A DNA stretch of 64,000 nucleotides from Paenochrobactrum pullorum (GCF_041929845.1 NZ_JBHEEH010000012.1:23673-87672); one strand, 5' to 3'. Positions 18,365 to 27,457 are shown, counted from the stretch's first letter. Notes: generated from the letters alone by a model not told the origin. Numbers and translations: made by a program.

Positions 18365-19219
18365 TTAGTCACGCAACAAATCATTGATCGATGTTTTCGA
18401 GCGGGTGCGTGCATCGACACGTTTGACAATGACCGCACAATAAAGACTTGGGCCCGGCTGACCATTGGGCATTGGTTTGCCAGGCAATGCACCTGCAACG
18501 ACCACAGAATAAGGCGGCACTTCGCCATAGGTGATATTGCCGGTTTCGCGGTCGACGATCTTGGTAGATTGGCTGATGAAAACACCCATACCAAGCACCG
18601 CGCCTTCACGGATGATGCAACCTTCAACCACTTCCGAGCGAGCACCGATAAAGCAATGGTCTTCGATAATGGTCGGACCTGCCTGCAACGGCTCTAAAAC
18701 CCCGCCAATGCCGACGCCACCAGACAGATGCACGTGTTTGCCGATCTGGGCACAGGAACCAACGGTTGCCCATGCGTCCACCATGCTGCCTTCACCGACA
18801 TAGGCGCCGACATTGACAAATGAGGGCATCAGCACGGCCTTTGGTGCGATATAAGCGGAATGTCTGACAACGCAATTAGGGACTGCGCGAAAACCAGCTT
18901 GCAGAAATTCCTGCTCACCCCAGCCATTAAATTTGGACGGCACTTTATCCCACCATGAGGATTGGTTGGGCGAGCCGCTGATGAGTGCCATTGGCTTGAG
19001 ACGGAAAGAGAGCAACACGGCCTTTTTCAACCATTGATGGGTGTACCAGTTGCCATTTTCTTGTTTTTCTGCGACACGAAGCTTGCCTTCGCCCAGCAAT
19101 TGCAAGGCATGTTCTACTGCATCGCGAATTTCGCCCTTGGTATCAGGGGTAATCGCTTCAGCTTCTGTAAATGCATTTTCAATGATGTTTTGAAGTGAAT
19201 GAAGATCGGTATGTTGCAT
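18365..19219 (-). CDS. dapD: 2,3,4,5-tetrahydropyridine-2,6-dicarboxylate N-succinyltransferase
   Basis: Succinylates tetrahydrodipicolinate in the DAP/lysine pathway. It is a left-handed beta-helix acyltransferase: hexapeptide repeats run through about residues 110-220 (GSMVDAWATVGSCAQIGKHV, GGVLEPLQAGPTIIEDHCF). The family start is MQHTDLHSLQ at ATG 19219, giving 284 residues; the frame continues upstream to 19522 without conserved sequence. Upstream sequence lacks a strong ribosome binding site. The dapE desuccinylase, often near dapD and truA in relatives, is not in the window. Confidence 0.95.
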   Translation of the reverse strand: MQHTDLHSLQNIIENAFTEAEAITPDTKGEIRDAVEHALQLLGEGKLRVAEKQENGNWYTHQWLKKAVLLSFRLKPMALISGSPNQSSWWDKVPSKFNGWGEQEFLQAGFRAVPNCVVRHSAYIAPKAVLMPSFVNVGAYVGEGSMVDAWATVGSCAQIGKHVHLSGGVGIGGVLEPLQAGPTIIEDHCFIGARSEVVEGCIIREGAVLGMGVFISQSTKIVDRETGNITYGEVPPYSVVVAGALPGKPMPNGQPGPSLYCAVIVKRVDARTRSKTSINDLLRD

Positions 19220-19425
19220 TGGTGCGAGACTTTTCAATAGCGAATTGTAAGAGCAGTTAAACACTGCGGGCGTAATTAAAATAAGGCTTAAGTGCTTATG
19301 GATAGTGGAAACACAGGGTTCACGCAATCTTGATATACAACAACAGAATGATTTTTTATTCACCCTTGTAATGCTATGCATCTTTGATGACGATGTGAAA
19401 TAACAGGAATGAGACAGGATAAAAT

Positions 19426-20265
19426 ATGAATCCGATTGAGAAAAACGGTTGGACGCCATTTCCGAACTCACAGGAAGCTGTGAAGCAGGCAGCGGAAGTG
19501 CCTGTAACCCCACAAACCACATCCGACGCTTACCGTTTGGCTTTTGACGATAATGATTTTCTGACGCGACGTGAATTGCGCCCTGTACGTTTGCAACTTG
19601 AACTGCTCAAGCCTGAAATGGTGCTGGCAGATCGCGGTATCAAATCAACCGTTGTGTTGTTTGGCGGAGCGCGTATCCCTGAACCGGGTGGCGAGGCATG
19701 GGCTGCCAAAAACGAATTGCAAAAGAAAAATCTCGAAGCCAATGCCAAATATTACGAAGAAGCACGTGAGTTTGCACGTCGCTGCTCGGAATATTCAGCA
19801 ACCACTTATTACCGTGAATTTGTTGTAGTGACAGGCGGCGGCCCCGGTGTGATGGAAGCGGGAAACCGCGGCGCACAGGATGTGGGTGCGCCAAGCATCG
19901 GTTTGAATATTGTGCTGCCGCATGAGCAGGCGCCCAATCTTTATGTGACACCGGAGCTATGCTTCAACTTCCATTATTTTGCTATCCGCAAAATGCATTT
20001 CCTGATGCGTGCCAAAGCATTTGCCGTGTTTCCGGGTGGTTTCGGAACAATGGATGAATTGTTTGAAACCATGACGCTGATCCAGACCAATCGTATGGAG
20101 CCGGTGCCATTATTGCTGTTTGGCAAAGAGTTCTGGAGCAAGGCCATCAATATTGATTATCTTGCCGAGCAGGGCACTATCTCACCATCCGATGTGGATC
20201 TTCTGACCTTTGTTGATACGGCAGAAGAAGCATGGGAAGAAGTGAAGCGCTTCTATTCATTATAA
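19426..20265 (+). CDS. LOG-family protein (TIGR00730-like nucleotide phosphoribohydrolase)
   Basis: LOG/YgdH-type Rossmann protein. Such enzymes hydrolyse nucleoside monophosphates (cytokinin-type or purine) to base and ribose 5-phosphate. Hallmarks are VVTGGGPGVMEAGNRGA and the catalytic PGGFGTMDELFE. At 279 residues it has an N-terminal extension of about 60 residues relative to minimal LOG proteins, as in the longer subfamily. ATG is preceded by AGGATAAAAT. Divergent from dapD. Confidence 0.88.
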   Translation: MNPIEKNGWTPFPNSQEAVKQAAEVPVTPQTTSDAYRLAFDDNDFLTRRELRPVRLQLELLKPEMVLADRGIKSTVVLFGGARIPEPGGEAWAAKNELQKKNLEANAKYYEEAREFARRCSEYSATTYYREFVVVTGGGPGVMEAGNRGAQDVGAPSIGLNIVLPHEQAPNLYVTPELCFNFHYFAIRKMHFLMRAKAFAVFPGGFGTMDELFETMTLIQTNRMEPVPLLLFGKEFWSKAINIDYLAEQGTISPSDVDLLTFVDTAEEAWEEVKRFYSL

Positions 20266-20272
20266 GTTTTTA

Positions 20273-20308
20273 AAAAAAGGCGGCAGAGTTAAAAACTGGC
20301 GCCTTTTT
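20273..20308. terminator. Bidirectional terminator
   Basis: Stem AAAAAGGCG/CGCCTTTTT extended by an inner CAG/CTG, between convergent genes. The A and T runs at either side suit termination in both directions. Confidence 0.8.
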
Positions 20309-20316
20309 AATTTGTC

Positions 20317-21012
20317 TCAGAGTACCGATTTTAAGAATGCTCCGATATTATCGGTGACATAATCAACTTCATCAGTGTAGCTTTCATCGCTTTCCCAGAT
20401 TTCCGAAAACGTCGGTTCGAAATTATTGGGTACGATCAGCACGGTTTTCATGCCAAGATTTTTCGGTACAGTGAGATTGCGCGCCAAATCTTCAAACATC
20501 ACCGACTTTGTCGGATCGACCGAGAATTTTTGCAAGAAACCGTCATAGGTTGCCTGTGCCGGTTTTGGCATTAAATCGGCGGCGACAATATCAAAAATAT
20601 CGTCAAAACAATCGAGAATCCCGAGCTGGCTGGCAGCACGCTCGGCATGGGTTCGATCCCCATTGGTGAAGATAAAACGACGACCTGGAAGCTGGTTCAG
20701 GATCTTCGCCAAATCCGGATCAGGTTTCAGCCATGTATAATCAATATCATGTACTTTCATCAGAAAGTCGTCCGGATCGATATTGTGGACTTCCATCAAG
20801 CCTTTTAGCGTGGTGCCGTAATCGCGGTAGAACTGTTTTTGCAATTTGCGCGCATCATCGTGATCAAGCTGCAACAACTCCCGAATATAGGCCGTCATCC
20901 GTGCGTCCACTTGCGAAAACAAATTGGTTTCGTGCGGATAAAGTGTGTTGTCGAGATCAAACACCCAATCTGTAATATGCGAAAAAGCTTGAGCATCCGG
21001 TATGTTAGTCAT
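20317..21012 (-). CDS. HAD-family pyrimidine 5'-nucleotidase
   Basis: Haloacid-dehalogenase superfamily phosphatase of the SDT1/pyrimidine 5'-nucleotidase type, probably dephosphorylating UMP/CMP. Motif I DLDNTLYP holds the nucleophile Asp; motif II is FIFTNGDR; motif III/IV is in PKPAQATYDGFL and VMFEDLARNL. I start it at ATG 21012 (MTNIPDAQAF) with AGGATGTG upstream; the frame extends nine codons further to 21039. It is the last gene of the block after argB, ending at a bidirectional terminator. Confidence 0.88.
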   Translation of the reverse strand: MTNIPDAQAFSHITDWVFDLDNTLYPHETNLFSQVDARMTAYIRELLQLDHDDARKLQKQFYRDYGTTLKGLMEVHNIDPDDFLMKVHDIDYTWLKPDPDLAKILNQLPGRRFIFTNGDRTHAERAASQLGILDCFDDIFDIVAADLMPKPAQATYDGFLQKFSVDPTKSVMFEDLARNLTVPKNLGMKTVLIVPNNFEPTFSEIWESDESYTDEVDYVTDNIGAFLKSVL

Positions 21013-21102
21013 CACATCCTCAGAAAATAAAGACCACAATAAAATCCAGCAGCCGGCATTGTTTCAATACCGGCTGCTACAGACAAGAGACGCTTGTAAA
21101 TT

Positions 21103-22011
21103 TTAGCGTACGATCAATGTGCCGGCACCGCGCTCGGTGAAGAGTTCAAGCAGAATGGAATGAGGCGTTTTACCATTGAGGATAACCACGCCTTCAACGC
21201 CGCGGTTGATCGCTTCAATGCAGGTTTCCACTTTCGGGATCATGCCGCCGGAAATGGTACCGTCTTTGATCAAAGCTTTTGCATCAGCAATCGACAGTTC
21301 TTTGATCAGGTTTTTGTCTTTGTCCAAAACGCCCGGAACATCGGTGAGGAACAATAGGCGGGTAGCCTTACATGCACCGGCAATTGCACCGGCAAAAGTG
21401 TCGGCATTGATGTTGTAAGTGTGACCGTCACGACCCGGTGCAACCGGCGCAATCACAGGAATCATTTCGGAACGGGCCAGGAGATCAAGCAATGTGCGAT
21501 CAACCTCAACCGGCTCGCCGACAAAACCAAGATCCAGCACTTTTTCGATATTGGAATCCGGATCAATCACAGTCTTGCGGGCTTTTTCGGCAAAAACCAT
21601 GTTACCGTCTTTACCGCAAAGACCGATTGCCCATTCTCCTTCGGCATTGATGAGAGCGACGATTTCTTTGTTGATGGAACCGGCAAGCACCATTTCAACG
21701 ATTTCGACGGTCTTCTCGTCGGTAACACGTAAGCCACCTTCAAAACGCGATTCAATGCCGAGTTTGGTAAGCATGGCCTGAATCTGCGGGCCACCGCCAT
21801 GAACCACAATCGGGTTGATGCCGGATTGTTTCAACAATGCGATATCACGTGCAAAAGCTTTGCCCAGTTCCGGATTGCCCATGGCGTGACCGCCATATTT
21901 CACCACGACATTTTTATTCTCGTAACGCTGCATAAAAGGCAGTGCTGCGGATAAAAGTTGAGCTTGTACTTCGGCATTCTGTTCAGGTGTATTGGTCATT
22001 ACATTATCCAT
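21103..22011 (-). CDS. argB: Acetylglutamate kinase
   Basis: Second step of arginine synthesis, phosphorylating N-acetylglutamate. VVVKYGGHAMGN, VVHGGGPQIQAML and NINADTFAGAIAGA are the nucleotide and substrate-binding blocks of the amino acid kinase family; C-terminal GVVILNGKTPHSILLELFTERGAGT is typical. Length 302. Start ATG 22011, with a second ATG four codons on. It follows engB by 78 bp. Confidence 0.97.
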   Translation of the reverse strand: MDNVMTNTPEQNAEVQAQLLSAALPFMQRYENKNVVVKYGGHAMGNPELGKAFARDIALLKQSGINPIVVHGGGPQIQAMLTKLGIESRFEGGLRVTDEKTVEIVEMVLAGSINKEIVALINAEGEWAIGLCGKDGNMVFAEKARKTVIDPDSNIEKVLDLGFVGEPVEVDRTLLDLLARSEMIPVIAPVAPGRDGHTYNINADTFAGAIAGACKATRLLFLTDVPGVLDKDKNLIKELSIADAKALIKDGTISGGMIPKVETCIEAINRGVEGVVILNGKTPHSILLELFTERGAGTLIVR

Positions 22012-22089
22012 AGCAGCAAACGGACATAAAGTGGTTCATTACAGAAAAGCATTCCTGACGGAATGCTTCAACTGGTGTTTTGTGATTAA

Positions 22090-22932
22090 TCAGGCTTCTT
22101 TGGCAACAAGCGCGATGGCCGCGCGTAATTCTTCAAAGCCGATGCCTTTTTCCGATGAAGTGGCAATGATACCGGGGAAGCAGGCGGCGCGTTTGATGGT
22201 GAGTTTCTTGGTCTCTTCCATCAGGCGCGGAATGCCGGCTGGTTTGATTTTGTCGATCTTGGTGAGCACAATCTGATAAGAAACCGCAGCTTTGTCGAGG
22301 AGATCAAGCACTTCGGCATCGTTCTTTTTGATGCCGTGGCGCGAATCAATCAGCACATAAACGCGTTTCAAAGTGGTGCGGCCGCGCAAATAATCAAAGA
22401 CCAGTCGCGTCCATGCATCCACTTGCGATTTAGGCGCTTCAGCAAAACCATAACCCGGCATATCGACAAGCGCGAGTGGCGGCAGATCGCCGTCCTCGCC
22501 TGAATAGCCATCAGGCACAAAATAGTTGAGCTCTTGTGTGCGACCCGGCGTGTTGGATGTGCGTGCCAAGCCTTTTTTTGTCACAAGCGCATTGATCAGC
22601 GAGGATTTGCCAACATTGGAGCGTCCGGCAAAGGCAATCTCGACAGGGCCTTCTGCCGGCAGAAACTTCATCGACGGAACGCCGCGGATGAAAATCCAGC
22701 TTTTGGCAAAAAGCAGACGACCTTCATTGATCAGAGCCTGACGCGCAGCTTCTTCGCGGGCAAGCAGTTCGCCGACATTGGAAGATGTAATATTGATCAC
22801 AGGTGCTTTTGCAGGTGTGGATGCTTTCGCTGAAGCCGGAGAAGCAGAGCTCAAGTTTTTGGATGTTGGTTTATCTTGTTTGCTCAACTTGGATATCCAG
22901 TTCAGAAGGGGTTTTATTTTCAATGTTGGCAT
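22090..22932 (-). CDS. engB: Ribosome-biogenesis GTP-binding protein (YihA/YsxC)
   Basis: Small GTPase needed for large ribosomal subunit assembly. G motifs: FAGRSNVGKSSLINAL (G1), TPGRTQELN (G2), LVDMPGYG (G3), LTKIDKIK (G4). About 85 residues precede G1, including a Ser/Ala/Lys/Pro-rich stretch (about 30-50), which is longer than in gammaproteobacteria. ATG 22932 (MPTLKIKP) is chosen over an upstream TTG at 22956. Downstream of yidC, separated by a strong terminator. Confidence 0.94.
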   Translation of the reverse strand: MPTLKIKPLLNWISKLSKQDKPTSKNLSSASPASAKASTPAKAPVINITSSNVGELLAREEAARQALINEGRLLFAKSWIFIRGVPSMKFLPAEGPVEIAFAGRSNVGKSSLINALVTKKGLARTSNTPGRTQELNYFVPDGYSGEDGDLPPLALVDMPGYGFAEAPKSQVDAWTRLVFDYLRGRTTLKRVYVLIDSRHGIKKNDAEVLDLLDKAAVSYQIVLTKIDKIKPAGIPRLMEETKKLTIKRAACFPGIIATSSEKGIGFEELRAAIALVAKEA

Positions 22933-22977
22933 CAAGCTTAATAGCTCGCTTGTCAACTATGCAATTAAAAATGATGT

Positions 22978-23008
22978 AAAAAAAGCCCCTGTGAAGACAG
23001 GGGCTTTT
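22978..23008 (-). terminator. Terminator after yidC
   Basis: Stem AGCCCCTGT/ACAGGGGCT, loop of four, followed on the minus strand by seven T. It lies between yidC and engB, so engB-argB must rely on read-through or a separate promoter. Confidence 0.88.
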
Positions 23009-23022
23009 ATTCTTATACCGGA

Positions 23023-24861
23023 TTATTTAGCCGGTTTGGGCTTTTTCTTGAAGAGACCTTTAAGATTGTCCAACAATTCGATCTTGGCACCCTGACGTTT
23101 CATGATAATCGCCTGCTGGGTGATCGAAAGTGTATTGTTCCATGCCCAGTAGATGACGAGACCAGCAGGGAAAGCGGCCAACATGAAGGTGAAGATGATC
23201 GGCATCCATGTGAAGATCATCGCTTGTGTCGGATCCGGTGGGGTCGGGTTCATGCGCATCTGCAAGAACATGGTGATACCCATGATCACCGGCCAGACAC
23301 CAATCATCAGGAACTGTGGCACATCATATGGCAACAGACCGAACAGGTTGAACAGCGATGTTGGATCCGGCGCTGCAAGGTCATGAATCCAGCCAAAGAA
23401 AGGCGCATGGCGCATTTCAATGGTGACATAGAGCACCTTATAGAGCGCAAAGAATACAGGGATCTGCACCAATACCGGCCAGCAACCAGCAAGCGGGTTA
23501 ATTTTTTCCCGTTTGTAAAGCTGCATCATTTCCTGCTGTTGCTTGACTTTATCATCCGCATATTTTTCACGGATTTCAAGCATTGCAGGTTGCATCATCT
23601 TCATACGTGCCATCGAAGCATAAGACTTGTTGGCAAGCGGGAAGAACAGACCTTTGAGGATAACGGTTACCACCAGAATCGCGACACCGAAATTGCCGGA
23701 GAATTTATAAATCCAGTCAATCAGGTAGAACATCGGTTTGGTGATGAAGTAGAACCAACCCCAGTCGATCAGCAATTCGAAGTTTTTGATGCTGAGATTT
23801 TCTTCATATTTTTTGATGTCGGAAACAACTTTTGCACCGGCAAAAACATGATTGGTCAGTTTTTGAGTTTCACCAGCAGCAACAGTGATCGGCTCGCTCA
23901 GGAAATCAGCCTGATAGCGCGGACGGTCATTGGTGAAATGGGAGAAACGGGCCGTGTATTTTTCTGCCTGTGGCGGAATAAGGGTTGCAGCCCAATATTT
24001 ATCGGTGATGCCGAGCCAGCCGCCGGACACGTCTTTAAACGGCATGTCCTTGTTGTCTTCGATCTTGGAATATTTGATTTCCTGAAGACCGTCGTCACCC
24101 ATTACACCAATCAGGCCCTCATGCAGTACATAAGTGGCGCTTGCATGTTCCGGCTGGTTGAAGCGGGTAACGCGACCATAAGAGGCCAGCGAAACAGGCA
24201 CACCTGCTTCATTGATGATATTGTCTTCGAAAGTGAAGAGATAAGCATCATCCACCGAGATGGTGCGTTTAAAAGTGATGTTTTTCTCGTTGGTGAAGGA
24301 CAATGTTACCGGTGTTGAAGGGGTAAGCTTGTCATTGCCTTCAACCGTCCAGACAGTAGTCGGACCCGGGACTGCGCCGGTTGTGTCATTGCCGGCAAAG
24401 CCCAGTTCAACAAAATAGCCCTGACGCAAGGCAGAAGGTGCCAAGAGCTCAATATTCGGCGATTTGTCACTGACGGTTTCGTGATATTTGCTCAGGAATA
24501 AATCATCAAGACGCGCGCCGGTCAGATTGATGGAACCGCGCAAAGCCGGGGTTTCAATGGCAATACGCTTGGACTGACCAAGTGCTGCCTCGCGGCTCAG
24601 TGAGCCGGCGGCAACATTGTCAGCTCCCGGAACCTGACCCGGAATATTATCAGCAGATTGCTGTAACTGGGGGGTGTCGCTTAAGCCGGTATTGGCTCCA
24701 TTGCCCTGCTGCGTGGCGGTTTGTGCCTGACGCTGCTGCTCCTCAATGCGTGTCTGTTCACGCTGGGCTTCCGACTTGGGGCCCATGTAAAAGACCTGCC
24801 AGAGTGTCAGTATGAGGATGGACAGGGCAATGGTGATGAAGAAATTTCGATTATTTTCCAT
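23023..24861 (-). CDS. yidC: Membrane protein insertase YidC
   Basis: Inserts and folds inner-membrane proteins, alone or with SecYEG. N-terminal anchor helix (MENNRNFFITIALSILILTL), large periplasmic beta-domain (about 60-345) and the five-helix insertase core ending in a Lys-rich tail (FKKKPKPAK). About 612 residues. The ATG at 24861 overlaps the 3' end of rnpA by 11 bp and has CAGGA upstream. The frame continues 28 codons further into rnpA, which is an artefact. Part of rpmH-rnpA-yidC. Confidence 0.97.
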   Translation of the reverse strand: MENNRNFFITIALSILILTLWQVFYMGPKSEAQREQTRIEEQQRQAQTATQQGNGANTGLSDTPQLQQSADNIPGQVPGADNVAAGSLSREAALGQSKRIAIETPALRGSINLTGARLDDLFLSKYHETVSDKSPNIELLAPSALRQGYFVELGFAGNDTTGAVPGPTTVWTVEGNDKLTPSTPVTLSFTNEKNITFKRTISVDDAYLFTFEDNIINEAGVPVSLASYGRVTRFNQPEHASATYVLHEGLIGVMGDDGLQEIKYSKIEDNKDMPFKDVSGGWLGITDKYWAATLIPPQAEKYTARFSHFTNDRPRYQADFLSEPITVAAGETQKLTNHVFAGAKVVSDIKKYEENLSIKNFELLIDWGWFYFITKPMFYLIDWIYKFSGNFGVAILVVTVILKGLFFPLANKSYASMARMKMMQPAMLEIREKYADDKVKQQQEMMQLYKREKINPLAGCWPVLVQIPVFFALYKVLYVTIEMRHAPFFGWIHDLAAPDPTSLFNLFGLLPYDVPQFLMIGVWPVIMGITMFLQMRMNPTPPDPTQAMIFTWMPIIFTFMLAAFPAGLVIYWAWNNTLSITQQAIIMKRQGAKIELLDNLKGLFKKKPKPAK

Positions 24862-25294
24862 TGACGGGTCCTGATTCCGGTCGTTCGCTTCGGCGCTTCT
24901 TATCTGATCGGTTGCTTTCATTGCTGCGCTTGGCGCGCTTGGCAATTTCTTGGGCGAGGATCAGAAAGGGCGCAGTGAGTGCCTCTCTTCGTGCAACAAT
25001 CACATAGTCGGTTGAAGGCTGCATGTCATCTGCTGCATGACAGCGCACGGCTTCTCGAAGCCTGCGGCGGATACGGTTGCGAATAACGGCATTGCCGTTT
25101 TTCTTGGTCACCGTAAAACCGACCCGCGTTGCGTTGCCAATTTTAGCATTAGCCGATTCTTCTGGAGTGCGCCCCCGCACTTCCATCAGAAACAAGGGGC
25201 CACGGCGTTTTTCGCCATTCCTTACAGTCAAAAACTCCGCTCTCTTGCGAAGGCGGAGTGTTTGTTTGTTGGTTATTTTGTCCATTTCGCTCAT
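24851..25294 (-). CDS. rnpA: Ribonuclease P protein component
   Basis: Protein subunit of RNase P, which trims tRNA 5' ends. The RNR signature region is NGNAVIRNRIRRRLREAVR. Basic throughout, with a charged C-terminal tail (about 118-147, Arg/Lys/Ser-rich) longer than in E. coli. ATG 25294 or 25285 are both possible. It lies 27 bp after rpmH and overlaps yidC. Confidence 0.95.
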   Translation of the reverse strand: MSEMDKITNKQTLRLRKRAEFLTVRNGEKRRGPLFLMEVRGRTPEESANAKIGNATRVGFTVTKKNGNAVIRNRIRRRLREAVRCHAADDMQPSTDYVIVARREALTAPFLILAQEIAKRAKRSNESNRSDKKRRSERPESGPVNGK

Positions 25295-25321
25295 GGCCGC
25301 GCTTTAAAGCGCGGTTGCGAA

Positions 25322-25456
25322 TTATGCGGACAACCGCTTACGACCGCGAGCGCGGCGAGCGGCAATAACTTTACGACCGCCGGTGGTGGCCATGCGTGAA
25401 CGGAATCCGTGGCGACGCTTACGGACGAGCTTGGATGGTTGGTATGTACGCTTCAT
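25322..25456 (-). CDS. rpmH: 50S ribosomal protein L34
   Basis: Short basic 44-residue protein reading MKRTYQPSKLVRKRRHGFRS at its N terminus and ending GRKRLSA, matching L34 in full. ATG at 25456, TAA at 25322-25324. First gene of the rpmH-rnpA-yidC unit, with a promoter about 120 bp upstream. Confidence 0.98.
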   Translation of the reverse strand: MKRTYQPSKLVRKRRHGFRSRMATTGGRKVIAARRARGRKRLSA

Positions 25457-25574
25457 TTATTTAATACCGCGGTGTGCGGCCCTTCTTGGTTCTGTATTTT
25501 GAACAGGAGCGAATTCGTTTAACGAAAGCCTCCGGCTTTTGGCCGGATGTGAAATGTTCACGAATATGTTGCGG

Positions 25575-25603
25575 CTTATAGAGAATGCCGCCTTTTGAGT
25601 CAA
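25575..25603 (-). promoter_or_regulatory. Promoter of rpmH-rnpA-yidC
   Basis: On the minus strand TTGACT (25603-25598), a spacer of exactly 17 bp and TATAAG (25580-25575). This is a near-consensus sigma-70 site, giving a leader of roughly 110 nt before rpmH. The -35 hexamer overlaps the edge of the adjoining tandem repeat array. Confidence 0.8.
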
Positions 25604-25680
25604 TCACAAGTAAATAGGTTAGGGCACAAGTAAATAGGTTCAGGCACAAGTAAATAGGTTCAGGCACAAGTAAACGCGCT
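25601..25680. repeat. Four 20-bp tandem repeats upstream of the rpmH promoter
   Basis: Core CACAAGTAAATAGGTT recurs with a strict period of 20 bp at 25605, 25625 and 25645. A fourth copy at 25665 keeps CACAAGTAAA and then diverges. The array abuts and slightly overlaps the -35 box. A 20-bp period is about two helical turns and is not a multiple of three, which argues for protein binding sites on one DNA face rather than a coding repeat. Confidence 0.9.
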
Positions 25681-25842
25681 CGGGAAAGGCCGGAGCTGTT
25701 CATTTAAAGGGACTAACGCCATTTAAAAAGCGTTGATAATAAAAAAGTGATTGCTGTGATCAAAATAAATATGCTCTGCATAGGCGGATGAATTTCAAGC
25801 GGTGACGCTTGAAATTTTAACATTGCAAAGCAGGAGTTGAGC

Positions 25843-26190
25843 ATGAGCATTCGTCGTATTGAAGTTGGCCCGCGCATGAGCGAAGCTGTCATTCACGGCA
25901 ATACGGTTTATCTGTCCGGTCAGGTCGGCACACCAGGCGCCAGCGTTTTTCAGCAGACGCAAGATGTTTGCGCAGAGATTGATGCAGCTTTGGCAAAGGC
26001 CGGCACTAATAAATCCAAAATTCTGCAGGCGATCATCTGGCTGGATGATATGGCTGATTTTGGTGAAATGAATAAAGCGTGGGAAGCTTGGGTTGATCCG
26101 GCCAACACGCCTGCACGTGCGACCGGCGAGGCAAAGCTCGCCAGCCCTGATTATAAAGTGGAAATCATTATTACGGCAGCGCTGGACTAA
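25843..26190 (+). CDS. RidA-family (YjgF/YER057c/UK114) protein
   Basis: Small trimeric RidA-like protein. Family members hydrolyse reactive enamine/imine intermediates from PLP enzymes, protecting other enzymes. 115 residues; VYLSGQVGTPG, ILQAIIWLDDMADFGEMN and TPARATGEAKLASPDYKVEIII align with the family, including the conserved Arg near residue 88 and Glu near 107. ATG 25843 sits six bases after CAGGAG. A single gene, converging with and overlapping the DUF4105 gene by 20 bp. Confidence 0.88.
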   Translation: MSIRRIEVGPRMSEAVIHGNTVYLSGQVGTPGASVFQQTQDVCAEIDAALAKAGTNKSKILQAIIWLDDMADFGEMNKAWEAWVDPANTPARATGEAKLASPDYKVEIIITAALD

Positions 26191-27223
26191 TGGTTTTAAA
26201 ACTCGGCTCTGGCATTTTGTCCAGCTGCTCGAGTGTGACAGGCTGGCGAATACGGCGTGAATAATCTTTTGCGTCACCTTTCGCCAGCTCATTGATATGC
26301 GCTTTGGCAATTGTATGTTCTGCTGTATCCGCTGTCGAAATCAGTTCGTGATCATAGAGGTAATAAGGCGCATAGCCTGATAATAAAATACGATAATCAA
26401 ACATGATGCCCGGGTCCATCAGGCGCGCCATTTCAAAAATGACGGTGGTGCAGTTGGTTAAAAGCGTGTTGTAAAACTCCGGCTCTTCGGCCAGACGGTT
26501 GGCATTTTCCACATAGTTTAAAAACAATGTTTTGGCGGTTTCCTGCTCAATATCGATCGGATAGCGATAAACCTGCTCACCACGAATATTGGTGCGGGTA
26601 AAGATGATGTCGCTTTCTTCGGCGGCAATCATTGCCAGTTCAAATTTGCGGAAAAAACCACCAATTGTGGAAAATTCTTCGTGATGTTCTTTGCGAATTT
26701 CTGCGGAAAAAACGATATGGCGGCCATCGGCAAATCCGAAAGACACTAATGTGTGTGCAATGGCAGGGCCGGTCCAGTAAGAAAGAAAAGCATCCGTTGA
26801 AATAATGGTGTTCAGATCGTAAGTCTCGCTTTTCCAACGAATTTTATATTCGGTTTCGCTTATCCATTCAAAATCACGGATATTATTGAGTGTGACCATA
26901 TCGCCATCAATCGTGCCGGTGACGGTATAGGCAACTTCTGCAGCCCAAATACGGTTGAGTGATGGTTTGATGGTTGCCCACCAACCCAAAATGGCAAGGC
27001 ACAGACATAAGAAAATAGCGCGGCGTGGCCACGGGGCTGGCTGACGTTCACCCCACAGATACCAGACCAGCACGCCAAGCCATAAGCCGATGATGGCAAT
27101 ACGCATTAAAGTGCCGAAAGGGGCTTGAAACCAGATGGCGCAGCTTGCCCAAATGAAAAAGGCAATTGCGACAGGACAGAGGATGAGCTTGATGATGATA
27201 TTGAGCCAGTCGTAATTATTCAT
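26171..27223 (-). CDS. DUF4105-type membrane protein
   Basis: Three hydrophobic segments at the N terminus (about residues 9-30, 36-55 and 66-82) are followed by a globular region with WGERQPAPWPRR, IRDFEWISETEYKIRWKSETYDL, FADGRHIVFSAEIRKE and YNTLLTNCTT, a pattern I associate with DUF4105 (Lnb-type periplasmic domain, possible papain-like fold with Cys in LTNCTT). The large region would face the periplasm. About 350 residues from ATG 27223; the frame extends 18 codons more. Function unknown. Confidence 0.8.
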   Translation of the reverse strand: MNNYDWLNIIIKLILCPVAIAFFIWASCAIWFQAPFGTLMRIAIIGLWLGVLVWYLWGERQPAPWPRRAIFLCLCLAILGWWATIKPSLNRIWAAEVAYTVTGTIDGDMVTLNNIRDFEWISETEYKIRWKSETYDLNTIISTDAFLSYWTGPAIAHTLVSFGFADGRHIVFSAEIRKEHHEEFSTIGGFFRKFELAMIAAEESDIIFTRTNIRGEQVYRYPIDIEQETAKTLFLNYVENANRLAEEPEFYNTLLTNCTTVIFEMARLMDPGIMFDYRILLSGYAPYYLYDHELISTADTAEHTIAKAHINELAKGDAKDYSRRIRQPVTLEQLDKMPEPSFKTISPALP

Positions 27224-27457
27224 TACGCTTAAACGATCCTCGCCAGTTTGCATGTTGTTTACATGATGTGTTTTCAACGCATATTTTCAGTGCCAAGAAG
27301 CGCTTAAACGAGGCTAGGTAATAAAGTTAAAAAAATCCAGCGTAATTCGGTTCCTGTAAATCCAAATTTGCATTATTTTTGCCAAACTCCATGTTTAATC
27401 CTTCGTGACCCCGCATTCTTAACCAATGCCTAATGTTTAGGTGGCAAAAAAGTTTTT

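Noticed and set aside
23224..24318. 364-codon plus-strand frame
   Set aside because: Lies antisense inside yidC; Cys/His-rich composition without a recognisable domain, while the yidC frame is fully conserved.
25601..25680. Repeat array considered as a CRISPR or coding repeat
   Set aside because: The copies are directly adjacent with no spacers, and the 20-bp period is not a multiple of three, so neither explanation fits.
25322..25680. Replication origin near rpmH
   Set aside because: dnaA, dnaN and a cluster of DnaA boxes were not seen; in this order rpmH is usually not at the origin.
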